From an uncultured Alphaproteobacteria bacterium (GTDB lineage Bacteria; Pseudomonadota; Alphaproteobacteria; HIMB59), in the NCBI GenBank assembly GCA_902515765.1, contig CABXVZ010000006.1, positions 1-51,536 on the forward strand: DNA of 51,536 nt. Reading direction: 5' to 3'. The position numbers were made by a program, and so were the translations under genes. Positions 1 through 8,807 of this stretch are shown here, one piece after another; within the stretch, counting starts at the first letter, position 1, and every line of letters begins with the position of its first letter. The notes beneath the pieces were generated by a model, which was given only the letters and a program-made list of their open reading frames with translations, ran no database searches and had not been told where the DNA came from.

Positions 1-1
1 T

Positions 2-1132
2 AAAGTTAATTTAATTTTTCACGCATCTCCAATGTTTCTTGTAGGTAGGACTGAGTACCAGGATATTGTCACTGGGAAAAAACCTCAGTTGGCAAGTTTT
101 TATAGCAATATTAGAAGAAAATTTGAAATATTTGTAAAAGATAATAAACCTATAGGAGATAAGTGGAGTTTTGATGAAGATAATAGAAAAAGAGTTCCAA
201 AAGATTACCTTAGTCCAAAATCACCAACTTTTGAGTCAAAGCATTACAACGATTTAAAAAAAATAATTGATAAATACTTTTCAAGTCATTTTGGGGAATT
301 AGCGAGAAATATAATTTTTCCAATGAGTTTTAAAGATTCTCACAAAGTCCTTGAAAACTTTATTAATGAGAAACTCGAAAACTTTGGACATTATGAGGAT
401 TTTGTTAGTACAAAAGATCCTTATATAAATCATAGTTTGATCAGTGCTCCATTAAATATGGGCTTATTAACTCCCAAGGATATTTTAGAGAAACTAGAAA
501 AAATCTCATATTCCCAAGTCGGTATCAATAATTATGAAGGTTTTATCAGACAGGTATTTGGATGGAGAGAATTTATGAGATATTTAAATATTAATTATTA
601 CAAAGATTTTAATAAAGGCAATTTTTTTGGAAATGATAGGAAATTATCAAAGCACTGGTACGAAGGCACTACAAATATCCCAATTTTAAACGATATGATA
701 ATAAATCTTAAGCAGTCTGGGTATGTTCACCACATTCCAAGATTGATGATAATTTGCAATATAATGAATCTGTCAGGTTTAAAACCATCAGAAGTCTATA
801 AATGGTTTATGGAAACCTTTATTGACTCTTCTGATTGGGTTATGACGCCAAATGTTTATGGTATGGGTCTTTTTAGTGATGGGGGAATATTTGCAACTAA
901 GCCTTATTTATGCGGATCTAATTATCTATTAAAGATGAGTAATTATAGTCGTGGTGAATGGACACAAACTATGGATGGTCTATATTGGAATTTTATATCT
1001 AAAAATAAAAGTTATTTTAAAACTAACCACAGGCTTTCTATGATGTACTATACTGTTAATAAAATGGATAAGTCTAAAATTAACACACACATCTCTAATG
1101 CAAAAAAATTTATTACCGAATACACAAGATAA
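2..1132 (+). CDS. FeS-BCP/PhrB-like photolyase-cryptochrome family protein, 5' end cut by window, Fe-S cysteines lost
   Basis: This is a member of the bacterial (6-4) photolyase/cryptochrome family (PhrB/CryB type, 'deoxyribodipyrimidine photolyase-related'), which normally binds FAD and repairs UV photoproducts. The frame is open from base 2, so the first ATG (base 32) is internal and most of the N-terminal Rossmann domain lies outside the window. Counting from that ATG, family blocks are FYSNIRRK (23-30), KWSFDEDNRK (44-53), FGWREFMRYL (176-185), HHIPRLM (233-239) and MTPNVYGM (271-278). The C-terminal region, which in PhrB carries three of the four [4Fe-4S] cysteines, reads S306, E309 and Q312 with about ten residues deleted. 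The likely fourth position (NDM, about 220-222) is also not Cys. The 3' end overlaps the SDR gene by 35 bases. Family assignment is firm; repair activity without the cluster is uncertain. Confidence 0.85.
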   Translation, partial: KVNLIFHASPMFLVGRTEYQDIVTGKKPQLASFYSNIRRKFEIFVKDNKPIGDKWSFDEDNRKRVPKDYLSPKSPTFESKHYNDLKKIIDKYFSSHFGELARNIIFPMSFKDSHKVLENFINEKLENFGHYEDFVSTKDPYINHSLISAPLNMGLLTPKDILEKLEKISYSQVGINNYEGFIRQVFGWREFMRYLNINYYKDFNKGNFFGNDRKLSKHWYEGTTNIPILNDMIINLKQSGYVHHIPRLMIICNIMNLSGLKPSEVYKWFMETFIDSSDWVMTPNVYGMGLFSDGGIFATKPYLCGSNYLLKMSNYSRGEWTQTMDGLYWNFISKNKSYFKTNHRLSMMYYTVNKMDKSKINTHISNAKKFITEYTR

Positions 1133-1868
1133 AAAAGTTTTTATCACAGGTGCAAGTAGTGGAATTGGTTATGCTCTTTGTGAAGAGTATTTAAAACAAG
1201 GTTGGTCAGTCATAGGTCTTGCTAGGGATAGTTCTAAAATACCTGATACAACCAAAAAAAATAATAATTTTAAATTTGTAAAAGTTGACTTATCAGATTT
1301 TGAAGTAAGTAAGTCAGTAATTAATTATGTATTTAAAAAAAATAAAAATATTAATACATTCATATTAAATGCAGGAATTTATCTTCCAGATGGTTTTGAT
1401 AACTTTAGTTTTGAAAATGCAAAAAAAACCTTCAACACTAATGTATTAAGTATTTATTTAACGCTAGAGCTAATAAATAAAAATTTTAAACTTAGCTCAA
1501 AGCACACTCTTGCAATAATGTCTTCTACAGCAGGCTACAAAGGCCTTCCAAAGTCTTTATTATATGGGCCCTCTAAAGCAGCTTTAATTAATCTGGCAGA
1601 ATCGATTAAATCTGAGAATAGTAATGACTTAAATATTAAATTAATCTGCCCAGGATTTGTCGAAACTCCTGCTACAAAAGTAAATACTTTTAAAATGCCT
1701 TTTTTAATGTCGCCCTCTAAAGCTGCAGGAATAATATTTGATAAAATATACAAAAAAGGATTTGAGATAACATTTCCTTTTCCTTTTAATTCTATAATGA
1801 AATTTGGTAAGATATTACCTTATAAGCTTTATTTCAAATTTACTGAAAAAAAGTTTTCAAAAAAATGA
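1098..1868 (+). CDS. Short-chain dehydrogenase/reductase (SDR)
   Basis: This is a classical SDR of 256 residues, an NAD(P)H-dependent oxidoreductase of unknown substrate. The cofactor-binding glycine motif is GASSGIG (about 18-24), NAG appears near residue 91, and the catalytic Ser and Tyr-x3-Lys are present as SSTAGYKG and YGPSK. Only one ATG fits the frame before the glycine motif, so the start lies inside the end of the photolyase-like gene, suggesting translational coupling. The stop overlaps the purE start as ATGA. Neighbours do not reveal the substrate; cytosolic location is expected because there is no signal peptide. Confidence 0.88.
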   Translation: MQKNLLPNTQDKKVFITGASSGIGYALCEEYLKQGWSVIGLARDSSKIPDTTKKNNNFKFVKVDLSDFEVSKSVINYVFKKNKNINTFILNAGIYLPDGFDNFSFENAKKTFNTNVLSIYLTLELINKNFKLSSKHTLAIMSSTAGYKGLPKSLLYGPSKAALINLAESIKSENSNDLNIKLICPGFVETPATKVNTFKMPFLMSPSKAAGIIFDKIYKKGFEITFPFPFNSIMKFGKILPYKLYFKFTEKKFSKK

Positions 1869-2353
1869 AACAACTTGCACCTAAAATTTCTATAGTTATG
1901 GGAAGTCAAAGTGATTGGTCTACACTAAAGCATACTAGTAATATCTTAAAAGAATTAAAAATTATTCATGAGAAAAAGATTATTTCTGCTCATAGAACTC
2001 CAAAAAGACTCTACGAATTTGCTGATCAAGCATATGAAAATGAAATAAATATAATAATAGCTGGTGCCGGAGGTTCAGCTCATTTACCAGGTATGATAGC
2101 AGCTATAACTCATATTCCAGTGATTGGTGTTCCCATAGAGTCAAAATCCCTTAAAGGTCTTGATAGTCTCCTATCAATTGTTCAAATGCCTTTTGGAATA
2201 CCTGTTGGAACAGTAGCTATAGGTGAAAATGGAGCTAAAAATGCAGCCTTATATGCAGCATCAATCCTTAGCAATAGAGATAAAAATCTAGAAAAAAGAT
2301 TAATCAAATGGCGTTTATCACAGACTAAAAAAGTAAAAAAAAGTCCAAAATAA
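1865..2353 (+). CDS. purE: N5-carboxyaminoimidazole ribonucleotide mutase PurE
   Basis: PurE (class I) converts N5-CAIR to CAIR in de novo purine synthesis. The 162-residue length matches the family. The phosphate/ribonucleotide-binding motif MGSQSDW is at about 12-18, the SAHRTP block at about 41-46 holds the catalytic His, and the glycine-rich AGAGGSAHLPGM lies near 66-77. The gene is coupled to the SDR upstream (ATGA overlap) and to purK downstream (TAATG), so PurK product can pass straight to PurE. Assignment is firm. Confidence 0.97.
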   Translation: MKQLAPKISIVMGSQSDWSTLKHTSNILKELKIIHEKKIISAHRTPKRLYEFADQAYENEINIIIAGAGGSAHLPGMIAAITHIPVIGVPIESKSLKGLDSLLSIVQMPFGIPVGTVAIGENGAKNAALYAASILSNRDKNLEKRLIKWRLSQTKKVKKSPK

Positions 2354-3381
2354 TGAAATTAGGTATTCTTGGGGGCGGTCAACTTGGAATGATGATGTGC
2401 CAAGCTGCAAAAAATAATAATATTGATACTATTATTTACTCTGACTTTTTGGACTCTCCAGCTGTCCACTTTTCAAATAATCATTTTATTTCTGATTATA
2501 ATGACTTGAGTAAAATAGATGAATTCATTAATGAGTGCGATGTTATCACTTACGAATTTGAAAATATTCCTTATGAAACTTTAAAACATATTAATAAAAA
2601 ACTTAAGGTCTTTCCTAGCCCTTCAGTTAATAACATAATTCAAGATCGTTTAACTGAAAAAAATTTTATTAACAAATTAGATATAGATACTGTTCCGTTT
2701 CTTGAAGTGTCTGATAAAAAATTATCAAAAATTGATGAAGATTTTTTTCCAGCTATATTGAAAACTCGAAGAATGGGCTATGATGGAAAGGGTCAAAGTA
2801 TTATTAATGATTTGAGATCTTTAACAGAAATAGAGCAAGATAACTATATATTAGAAAAGAAAATAGATCTTAAGCAAGAAATATCTGTTATCACTGTCAG
2901 GTATCAAGATGAAAGCTTATTTTCTTACCTACCCATAGATAATACTCATAAAGACCAAATTCTTTTTAAATCTATTTCTCCTGCATTAATAAATCAGGAT
3001 TTAAAAGTTAAGGCTCTTATGTGGTCTGAGAAAATAATAAAATCTTTAGACTATATTGGGGTTATTTGTGTAGAATTTTTTATTGATAAAAATGATAAGC
3101 TTTACGTAAATGAAATAGCACCACGAGTACATAACTCAGGGCATTTAACTATTGAATCATACAATATCAGTCAATTTGAGTCGCATGTCAGAGCAGTATG
3201 TAATTTAGAAAAAATAGAACCTAAAATTCAAAATGAAGCTGAAATGCTCAATATTCTAGGAAGTGATATCTTTAAATATAGAAATCAAGTTATTAATGAT
3301 AATCAATTTTTTCACGATTATTTTAAAAATGAAGCCAAAAAAGGAAGAAAAATGGGTCATTTAACAAAAATTAAAAATTAA
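2353..3381 (+). CDS. purK: N5-carboxyaminoimidazole ribonucleotide synthase PurK
   Basis: PurK is an ATP-grasp enzyme that makes N5-CAIR from AIR, bicarbonate and ATP, the step before PurE. The 342-residue protein starts with the typical GILGGGQLGMMM block, has TRRMGYDGKGQ (about 138-148) in the ATP-grasp region and carries the metal/ATP site block NEIAPRVHNSGHLTIES (about 253-269). Its start shares a base with the purE stop. The 3' end overlaps the convergent pyrC gene by four bases. Assignment is firm. Confidence 0.97.
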   Translation: MKLGILGGGQLGMMMCQAAKNNNIDTIIYSDFLDSPAVHFSNNHFISDYNDLSKIDEFINECDVITYEFENIPYETLKHINKKLKVFPSPSVNNIIQDRLTEKNFINKLDIDTVPFLEVSDKKLSKIDEDFFPAILKTRRMGYDGKGQSIINDLRSLTEIEQDNYILEKKIDLKQEISVITVRYQDESLFSYLPIDNTHKDQILFKSISPALINQDLKVKALMWSEKIIKSLDYIGVICVEFFIDKNDKLYVNEIAPRVHNSGHLTIESYNISQFESHVRAVCNLEKIEPKIQNEAEMLNILGSDIFKYRNQVINDNQFFHDYFKNEAKKGRKMGHLTKIKN

Positions 3382-4391
3382 ACTTCAGTCCAAAAATTTT
3401 TAAAATAATTATAATTTATAAGATGATCGTTTTGAAATTTTGAATATTTTTGAAATTTAAAATTTTTTATACGCTTGTATTTATAGCTTTTATTATCATA
3501 TTTTAGACCATAATGTTTACAACCATTAAGAGTTAAAAACTTATTAAGATTTGATGTTTTTTTATTTATCCAAAATAGCTCAATAATATTTGATATAGAG
3601 TATTTAGTTGAATAGACACCAGCACAACAAGCAGGTGCATATTTTCTACTTTTTAGATGAGGTGCTGAGTCAGAGCCAAAGAAAAACTTAGAACTACCAG
3701 AGAGAGCTACTTTTTGTAATGCTTCTTGATGAATAGAACTTTTAATTATTGGTTTACAAAAAAGTTCTGGTCTTAAATTACCACCTAAAAAGGTATGAGT
3801 GTTCTCTAGTAGATGATGGGTAGTGATAGTGGCAGATATATTTTTATTAGATTTAACGAATGATACAGAGTCTTTTGTTGTTATATGTTCAAGAGTAATT
3901 TTTAAAGATTTAAAGTTTTTAATTATCCAAGAAAGTTCAAGATCAAGGAACTTTTTTTCTCTTTCATAAGGATCATCATTTTCATGAACATGCTCACCGT
4001 GAATGCATAGAGGAATATTATGATCTTCTAAGAAAGAGAAATATTTTGCCATTTTTTTAATGTCACTTACTCCAGAACCTGAATTTGTAGTAGCATTAAG
4101 AGGATAGAGCTTGGCAGCAAAAAAAAGGTTATTTTTCCGCATGTAGTTTAAATCTCTCATAGAGCAATTGTTGTTTAGGTATATTGTAAATAAAACCTCT
4201 GATGATTTATTCATTTTTAAGATTTTATTTCTATATTTTAGAAGTAATTCGGCATTGGTAAGTGGATTTTCCAAGTTTGGCATAACCAATATTTTTTGAA
4301 AATGTTTATTGTTTTCTTTTAGAACAAATTGGGAAAGAGAGCCTTCACGAAGATGGACATGGAAGTCGCAAGGCTTACAAATTTTGAGCAT
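3378..4391 (-). CDS. pyrC: Dihydroorotase, class II
   Basis: PyrC cyclises N-carbamoyl-aspartate to dihydroorotate in pyrimidine synthesis. The 337-residue length fits the homodimeric class II enzymes. The N-terminal metal motif DFHVHLREG (about 9-17) and KLYP (about 95-98; the Lys is the carbamylated metal bridge in the family) are present, with later metal-binding regions CIHGEHVHE, TLEHITT and GSDSAPH. It is convergent with purK and its start overlaps the upstream glycosyltransferase by 17 bases, so the two minus-strand genes are probably cotranscribed. Pyrimidine and purine genes therefore meet tail to tail. Confidence 0.95.
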   Translation of the reverse strand: MLKICKPCDFHVHLREGSLSQFVLKENNKHFQKILVMPNLENPLTNAELLLKYRNKILKMNKSSEVLFTIYLNNNCSMRDLNYMRKNNLFFAAKLYPLNATTNSGSGVSDIKKMAKYFSFLEDHNIPLCIHGEHVHENDDPYEREKKFLDLELSWIIKNFKSLKITLEHITTKDSVSFVKSNKNISATITTHHLLENTHTFLGGNLRPELFCKPIIKSSIHQEALQKVALSGSSKFFFGSDSAPHLKSRKYAPACCAGVYSTKYSISNIIELFWINKKTSNLNKFLTLNGCKHYGLKYDNKSYKYKRIKNFKFQKYSKFQNDHLINYNYFKNFWTEV

Positions 4392-5295
4392 TTAAAATTT
4401 TATCAACTTTTTCGATCACTTGATTATAGGCAACATCATTCATTAGACAATTATTTAAAGTAAAGTTTTCAGTTTTTTTGACAAGATCCTCAAATGTATC
4501 TTTGGATCTTACTAAATGGCAATGTTCAAATATCTCAGGAAAATATACCTTATCATTAGTAGGACCAAATAAACCTATTGTAGGAGTATTTGCTAAAGCA
4601 GCCATATGCATCATTGAGGAGTCATTGCCTATAAATAAACGTGATTTTTGCAATAATCCATAATCATTTAATATATGTTGTTTACCACAACGGTTTATAA
4701 CACTATCACCAAGGGCATCCTCAAAAATTTTACAACGATTACTCTCTTGTTCTGATCCTAAAATATATATTTTATCTATTCCCTTATTTAAAAGATATTG
4801 GGTAATTTTTAAAAAGCTATCAGTAGACCATTCTTTTGGGGTCCAATTTGTAAAAGGTGCTATACAAGCATAATTAGAATTAGGAAATATCTTCCTAACT
4901 CTATCAGTTAAGATTTTAAAGTCTCTTTTGGGATCAGTTTCAAATTTTTGTTGTATTTGAGAGTAGATATTATGTTTTTTTTTCATTTTAAAGATATTTC
5001 TTTTTTTAGTGCTTAAGAAATAAGAAATTAAAGATGATCTAAAGTCTACTACTTCGTCAAATTTTAGTGGTGATAATTCTTTATAAAGCTTCCACCAATG
5101 AAGATTATATTTTTCTTTTTTTAAAGTAACTCTTCTAGTGATCATGGTATAATCATCATATAAGGGTAATGGCAATGATCCTGAAACTAAGGTAATTTCA
5201 ATATTCTTTTTATTTTTTCTAATATATTTATTTAAAACTTGAAGATTTATTAAGGAATCACCTATTCTGTTTGAAGAAATAAATAATAAATGCAT
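4375..5295 (-). CDS. Glycosyltransferase family 9 (heptosyltransferase-like) protein
   Basis: This protein resembles the ADP-heptose:LPS heptosyltransferase family (GT9), which adds sugars to the lipopolysaccharide core at the cytoplasmic face of the inner membrane. The start at 5295 gives MHLLFISSNRIGDSLI, the usual GT9 N-terminus with the IGD motif; an ATG eight codons upstream (5319) would add MYYLYSIY and is less likely. The C-terminal nucleotide-sugar region has FIGNDSSMMHMAALANTP and GLFGPT, both GT9 hallmarks. Specific acceptor and donor cannot be told. The gene is divergent from ygfZ with a 27-base gap and overlaps pyrC. Confidence 0.87.
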   Translation of the reverse strand: MHLLFISSNRIGDSLINLQVLNKYIRKNKKNIEITLVSGSLPLPLYDDYTMITRRVTLKKEKYNLHWWKLYKELSPLKFDEVVDFRSSLISYFLSTKKRNIFKMKKKHNIYSQIQQKFETDPKRDFKILTDRVRKIFPNSNYACIAPFTNWTPKEWSTDSFLKITQYLLNKGIDKIYILGSEQESNRCKIFEDALGDSVINRCGKQHILNDYGLLQKSRLFIGNDSSMMHMAALANTPTIGLFGPTNDKVYFPEIFEHCHLVRSKDTFEDLVKKTENFTLNNCLMNDVAYNQVIEKVDKILNAQNL

Positions 5296-5322
5296 ATATA
5301 TAGAATATAAATAATACATTAA

Positions 5323-5949
5323 ATGGAAATTAAAACACCTAATCCAGTAAAAATATCAGTCTCAGGGGAAGAGAGATTTGATTTTATTCAAAATTTAATT
5401 ACAAACGATTTGAATAAATTAGTTAATATTCTTTATAGTTATATATTGACGCCACAAGGTAAAATATTGTTTGAGGTCCAAGTTGAAAGATTTAGTGACC
5501 ATTTTGAGATCTTATGCACTAATGATCAATTTAATCTATTTGAGTTTCTAAATAAGTATTCAAGACTATCTGATGTAAGTTTAAAAAAAAATTCCTTAGA
5601 TTCCTCACTATATGGAGAGGATTACCTATTAGCCCTTCTTGAAAAAGGAAGAATAGATAGCAATTTTTTAAATCACTCAACTCATGTCCCCTCAGAAATT
5701 CACGATGAATATATTGATTATCAAAAAGGATGTTATGTAGGACAAGAAGTTGTCTCTAGAATTAAACATCGTCAATTAAATAAAAAAAATATTAAGATCT
5801 TTGAAATAAGCGATAATAGCTTGATTGATTTATCCTCAAATTTGAAATTATTGTTAGAATTGGGAAAATATAAGCTTATTCGCTTAGATATAAGCTCTGA
5901 TTATGATGAGATATTAAAGAAGTTTAACTTAAAAATAATTAATTCTTAA
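5323..5949 (+). CDS. ygfZ: YgfZ/GcvT-like folate-binding protein
   Basis: This is a YgfZ (IBA57-like) tetrahydrofolate-binding protein that helps maintain certain Fe-S enzymes. The signature [16 protein letters not shown] (about 145-160), with the conserved redox cysteine, is complete. At 208 residues it is much shorter than E. coli YgfZ (about 326), with a reduced C-terminal barrel, as is common in streamlined alphaproteobacteria. The start lies only 27 bases from the divergent glycosyltransferase start. The 3' end overlaps the convergent glycyl-tRNA synthetase gene by 11 bases. Confidence 0.9.
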   Translation: MEIKTPNPVKISVSGEERFDFIQNLITNDLNKLVNILYSYILTPQGKILFEVQVERFSDHFEILCTNDQFNLFEFLNKYSRLSDVSLKKNSLDSSLYGEDYLLALLEKGRIDSNFLNHSTHVPSEIHDEYIDYQKGCYVGQEVVSRIKHRQLNKKNIKIFEISDNSLIDLSSNLKLLLELGKYKLIRLDISSDYDEILKKFNLKIINS

Positions 5950-7291
5950 AATAACTTGAATAATAGTTACTAATTTCAGATAAACTTACTCTCTCCTGCT
6001 TCATTGTATCTCTATCACGGACTGTAACAGAGTGATTTTCCAAACTCTCAAAATCTACTGTTATACACATGGGTGTTCCAATCTCATCGTGTCTACGATA
6101 ATTTTTTCCAATATTACCAGAATTTTCAATCATAACCCTTCCTAAACCAAGAGATTGTAATTCAGATTTAACTTTATTTGCTAAATTGACTAAATCTTGA
6201 TTATTTCTTTTTAGAGGAATTACCGCCGCTTTAATAGGAGATAGATGAGATTTTAATTTTAATACAGTTCTTTTATTTTCTTCTTCAACAGTATAAGCCT
6301 CATTTAGAACTGCAAGTACTCCTCTCTCAACTCCTGCAGAAGGCTCTATTACAAAAGGTATGAACCATTCTTTGGTTTCTAAATCTTGAATAACAAGTTT
6401 AGTGGTGGAGTCTTTATTTTCTTTCACTTTAGAACTTATTCTAAAATCATCTTGATTTTTTGTGTGTGACCCCAAATCAAAATCAGTTCTATTAGCTACA
6501 CCTTCAAGCTCTTCAAGACCGTGAGGAAATTCATACATAATATCAAAAGTTGCCTTTGAATAATGAGATAGTTCTTCCTTTTCTACTTCAAGAAGTTTTA
6601 TTTTTTGAGAATTAACTCCTTGGTCAGACCACCATTGAAGTCTTTTATCTACCCAATATTTATGCCAATCTTCATCACTTCCTGGCTTTACAAAAAACTC
6701 TAACTCCATTTGTTCAAACTCTCTTACCCTAAAAATAAAATTTCTAGGAGTGATCTCGTTTCTAAAAGCTTTACCAATTTGAGCTATACCGAATGGAGGA
6801 GTTCGACTTGTGGAGTCAGTTATGTTTTTGAAATTAACAAAAATTTGCTGTGCTGTTTCTGGTCTCAGATAGGCAAAAGAGCTGCCATCATCTACGGGGC
6901 CAATTGCAGTTTTAAACATTAAATTAAAGGGTCTAGGGTCAGTTAAATCTTTCGATTTACAAGAGGGGCATTCATTATTGACGATCTGATCTTCTCTCCA
7001 TCTTGATTTACAATTTTTGCAGTCTACTAAGGGATCAGTAAAAGTGTCTTCATGACCTGAGTGTTGAAGCACCAAAGGAGATGTTAAAATAGTTGAATCT
7101 AGGCCCTCTACATCATCTCTTTCATATACAATTGATTTCCACCATGAATTTTTAAGATTTATTTTTAATTCAACACCCATTGGGCCAAAATCATACAGAC
7201 CCTTCATTCCACCATAGATATCATTTGATGGAAAGATAAACCCTCTTCTTTTACATAAGGAGACAAGATCCTCCATATTTGTTGCAGTCAT
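5939..7291 (-). CDS. glyS: Glycyl-tRNA synthetase, single-chain (alpha2, eukaryote/archaeal-like) type
   Basis: This class II synthetase charges tRNA-Gly. It is the homodimeric single-polypeptide type rather than the GlyQ/GlyS alpha2beta2 type found in many proteobacteria. Visible blocks are [14 protein letters not shown] near the N-terminus, [10 protein letters not shown] (motif 1 region), a four-Cys cluster CKNC/CPSC at about 96-117, [28 protein letters not shown] (motif 2, split here for length) and [14 protein letters not shown] (motif 3). The anticodon-binding domain follows with AAVIPL. Length 450 fits. It is followed after three bases by the S49 peptidase gene start on the same strand upstream. 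Confidence 0.94.
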   Translation of the reverse strand: MTATNMEDLVSLCKRRGFIFPSNDIYGGMKGLYDFGPMGVELKINLKNSWWKSIVYERDDVEGLDSTILTSPLVLQHSGHEDTFTDPLVDCKNCKSRWREDQIVNNECPSCKSKDLTDPRPFNLMFKTAIGPVDDGSSFAYLRPETAQQIFVNFKNITDSTSRTPPFGIAQIGKAFRNEITPRNFIFRVREFEQMELEFFVKPGSDEDWHKYWVDKRLQWWSDQGVNSQKIKLLEVEKEELSHYSKATFDIMYEFPHGLEELEGVANRTDFDLGSHTKNQDDFRISSKVKENKDSTTKLVIQDLETKEWFIPFVIEPSAGVERGVLAVLNEAYTVEEENKRTVLKLKSHLSPIKAAVIPLKRNNQDLVNLANKVKSELQSLGLGRVMIENSGNIGKNYRRHDEIGTPMCITVDFESLENHSVTVRDRDTMKQERVSLSEISNYYSSYFKN

Positions 7292-7294
7292 TAA

Positions 7295-8089
7295 CTACAA
7301 TCCAAACTTGTTAAACATAAGTTCTTCTTTTATTTTCATAAATAATTCATCAGTCATTGGAGATGTAATTCCAAGACCTAATTTTTGTTTTAAAGATTTT
7401 GGTTGTTTGATCTTTTTAATCTTAGTTTTTTCACCATATTTAGACTTAAAGAATGATGTCTCTGAATAAATACCATCAATCAACCCAAGATCCTTAGCTT
7501 CATGAGATAGCCAAAAAGAACCAGAGAATATTTTTTTCAAATTTTTTTGATTAAATTTTTTCTTTCTTCTAGAAGTAACCCAATCAATAAAGTTTTGGTG
7601 GATCTGTTTTTGTAAATTTTTTAATTTTTCTGTATCTTTTTTGTTAATTTTTTCAAAAGGATCAAGGAAACTTTTATTCTCTCCAGCCGTAAAAATTCTT
7701 CTCTCAACACCAACTTTTTTAATTAGTTCAGTAAAACCAAAACCCCCAGAGATAACACCAATTGATCCAACAATAGAATTTACATCAGCATAAATTTCAT
7801 CAGCCGCACATGCTAGCCAGTAGCCCCCAGATGCAGCTACATCTTCAACAAAACAATAACACTTGATTTTCTTTTTAAGGCAGATTTCTCGTATTTTTTG
7901 GGCAATCAAAGAGGATTGTACTGGTGAGCCACCTGGTGAATTAACAACAACAGAAAGAGCATCAAACTTGGTTTTATTTAATTTAGTAAATAAACCATTG
8001 AGGTTTTCTATATTTAATGGTGCCCTACCCCCAGATGCAATCATTCCTTTGAGATCTATTGACACGATAGTTTTTGAAGATGAAAACAT
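7295..8089 (-). CDS. S49 family (SppA/SohB-like) serine peptidase
   Basis: This is a signal-peptide-peptidase-A-like S49 protease of the short single-domain form (264 residues). NSPGGSP near 49-55 forms the oxyanion region, the nucleophile block is DVAASGGYWLACAADEI (about 83-99), and the likely general-base Lys is in AGENKSFLDPF. There is no signal peptide or membrane segment, unlike long SppA. The start overlaps the methylase stop by one base (TAATG), so the methylase, this gene and glyS form a minus-strand run. The natural substrate is unknown. Confidence 0.88.
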   Translation of the reverse strand: MFSSSKTIVSIDLKGMIASGGRAPLNIENLNGLFTKLNKTKFDALSVVVNSPGGSPVQSSLIAQKIREICLKKKIKCYCFVEDVAASGGYWLACAADEIYADVNSIVGSIGVISGGFGFTELIKKVGVERRIFTAGENKSFLDPFEKINKKDTEKLKNLQKQIHQNFIDWVTSRRKKKFNQKNLKKIFSGSFWLSHEAKDLGLIDGIYSETSFFKSKYGEKTKIKKIKQPKSLKQKLGLGITSPMTDELFMKIKEELMFNKFGL

Positions 8090-8802
8090 TATTTAAACCA
8101 ATTTTTAATATCCTTCGAATATGCAGAAGAATTTGTATGAATAATAATTTCATTTTCTTTTTTTTCTACATATTTCTCATGTTTATTGACGCTTAGAAGG
8201 ATATTTTTAGGAGTTGATCCCTTAAAAGACAGTAAAGGCGTGATGCCGACATAACATTTATTTATTTTTAATAAATCCAACATAAAACTCAAATTTTCAT
8301 ACCTATTAATTAAGTAAGCTTTTCCTTCAGGTTTCAAATATTTAACCATATTAGTAATCCATAATTCAGCTTTTTCCTTACTTGTATATTTGGCGTCATA
8401 AATTGATTCATTTTTAGATGTAATAACGCTATCTTCAAAAAAAAATGGCGGGTTCGTAAAAATTAAATCAAAATAAGATAAGAAATTTTCATCTAATTTG
8501 CATACATCTTTTTGAAAATATTCTAAATTGCTTAGTTTATTTTCATTTTTATTCTTATTTGCTAATTCAAAATGATAATCATTTTTTTCAAAACCTATGA
8601 CTGACGAGTTAGGGTTTCTATATGAAATAATTAAAGATATAGGACCGCATCCAGCTCCCATATCTAAAATATTCTTTTTAGATATAGAGCTATAAATTTG
8701 TCCAGATAAAATTATGGGCTCTATTCCACTTCTATAACCATTTTTTGGCTGATAATAAAGTAATTTACCATCTAGAAGATAATCTTTAGTGTATAAACTC
8801 AT
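8089..8802 (-). CDS. TrmN6/YfiC-like N6-adenine methyltransferase
   Basis: This is a Rossmann-fold SAM-dependent methyltransferase of the YfiC group, which in E. coli methylates A37 of tRNA1(Val). The SAM motif I is LDMGAGCGPISL (about 46-57) and the N6-adenine catalytic motif is TNPPFF (about 115-120). Length 237 fits. An HemK-like or rRNA substrate cannot be excluded. The start is five bases from the divergent ispB start, leaving no ordinary space for two promoters. Confidence 0.83.
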   Translation of the reverse strand: MSLYTKDYLLDGKLLYYQPKNGYRSGIEPIILSGQIYSSISKKNILDMGAGCGPISLIISYRNPNSSVIGFEKNDYHFELANKNKNENKLSNLEYFQKDVCKLDENFLSYFDLIFTNPPFFFEDSVITSKNESIYDAKYTSKEKAELWITNMVKYLKPEGKAYLINRYENLSFMLDLLKINKCYVGITPLLSFKGSTPKNILLSVNKHEKYVEKKENEIIIHTNSSAYSKDIKNWFK

Positions 8803-8807
8803 AACAA

